Below are positions 63,922 to 64,000 of a stretch of DNA of 64,000 nucleotides, one piece after another; within the stretch, counting starts at the first letter, position 1; each line of letters starts with the position of its first letter. The stretch spans positions 6,411,211 through 6,475,210 of the forward strand of contig NW_002060947.1 of the NCBI RefSeq assembly GCF_000150275.1, written 5' to 3'. The notes below the pieces were generated by a model. It made no database searches. It worked only from the letters and a program-made list of their open reading frames with translations, and had not been told where the DNA came from. The translations under genes were made by a program, and so were the position numbers. The DNA is from Trichoplax adhaerens (taxonomy: Eukaryota > Placozoa > Uniplacotomia > Trichoplacea > Trichoplacidae).

Positions 63922-64000
63922 AAATCCCTGAGCTAGATCAACTCCACAATGCGACGGAGCTTCTAGCCGACGAAATATAGCAATATCAGTCATATTCCAA

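Larger units (their letters stand above)
61790..64000. other. downstream region, repeats but no gene
   Basis: After the STPR gene stop no exon is recognised to the window end. AT-rich. Contains a three-copy diverged repeat at 63100-63760 and a perfect palindrome at 63895-63921. Confidence 0.6.

Overview
The window is nuclear DNA from an intron-rich, AT-rich animal genome. Every confidently recognised gene is a conserved animal gene cut into many short exons with GT-AG introns, mostly 50-600 bp. The gene set (katanin p60, a VRK-type kinase, TAK1, CHMP1, ORC3, OSCP1, MGME1, AMD1), the compact introns and the base composition suggest an early-branching animal. A placozoan such as Trichoplax is my best guess, but that is inference and not proven by the sequence. 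No prokaryotic operon, viral genome, CRISPR array or convincing tRNA gene was seen.

Layout, left to right: KATNA1 (+, 499-3576); a tiny two-exon ORF of unknown function (+, 6685-7002); a VRK-family kinase (+, 7169-9349); a repeat-rich gap with a 152-bp higher-order minisatellite (about 10.3-11.8 kb); MAP3K7/TAK1 (+, 12759-17247); CHMP1 (-, 19259-21269, first codons not found); a divergent gap with GTAC-motif clusters and tandem duplications, plus a possible three-exon small gene (+, 24908-25408); ORC3 (+, 26449-31529, first few codons not found); OSCP1 (-, 32257-46389) with two very long introns that carry decayed minisatellites; a repeat-bearing gap; MGME1 (-, 51160-53011); AMD1 (-, 55140-58628) with a U12-type AT-AC intron; a dense array of AGTAC/GTACT repeats (about 58.9-60.5 kb); and a single-exon gene (+, 60893-61789) encoding six 23-residue STPR-like repeats.

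The genes are independent housekeeping units: microtubule severing, chromatin/nuclear-envelope kinase signalling, stress/innate kinase signalling, ESCRT-III, replication origin licensing, cilium-associated OSCP1, mitochondrial DNA processing and polyamine synthesis. ORC3, MAP3K7, AMD1 and KATNA1 all lie on human chromosome 6q, so the window looks like a piece of an ancient animal linkage group.

Exon boundaries were assigned by hand from reading frame, splice dinucleotides and remembered family similarity. For every multi-exon gene the exon phases were checked. KATNA1, TAK1, VRK, MGME1 and AMD1 close into complete frames. CHMP1, ORC3 and OSCP1 each lack one short terminal or internal exon that I could not place.
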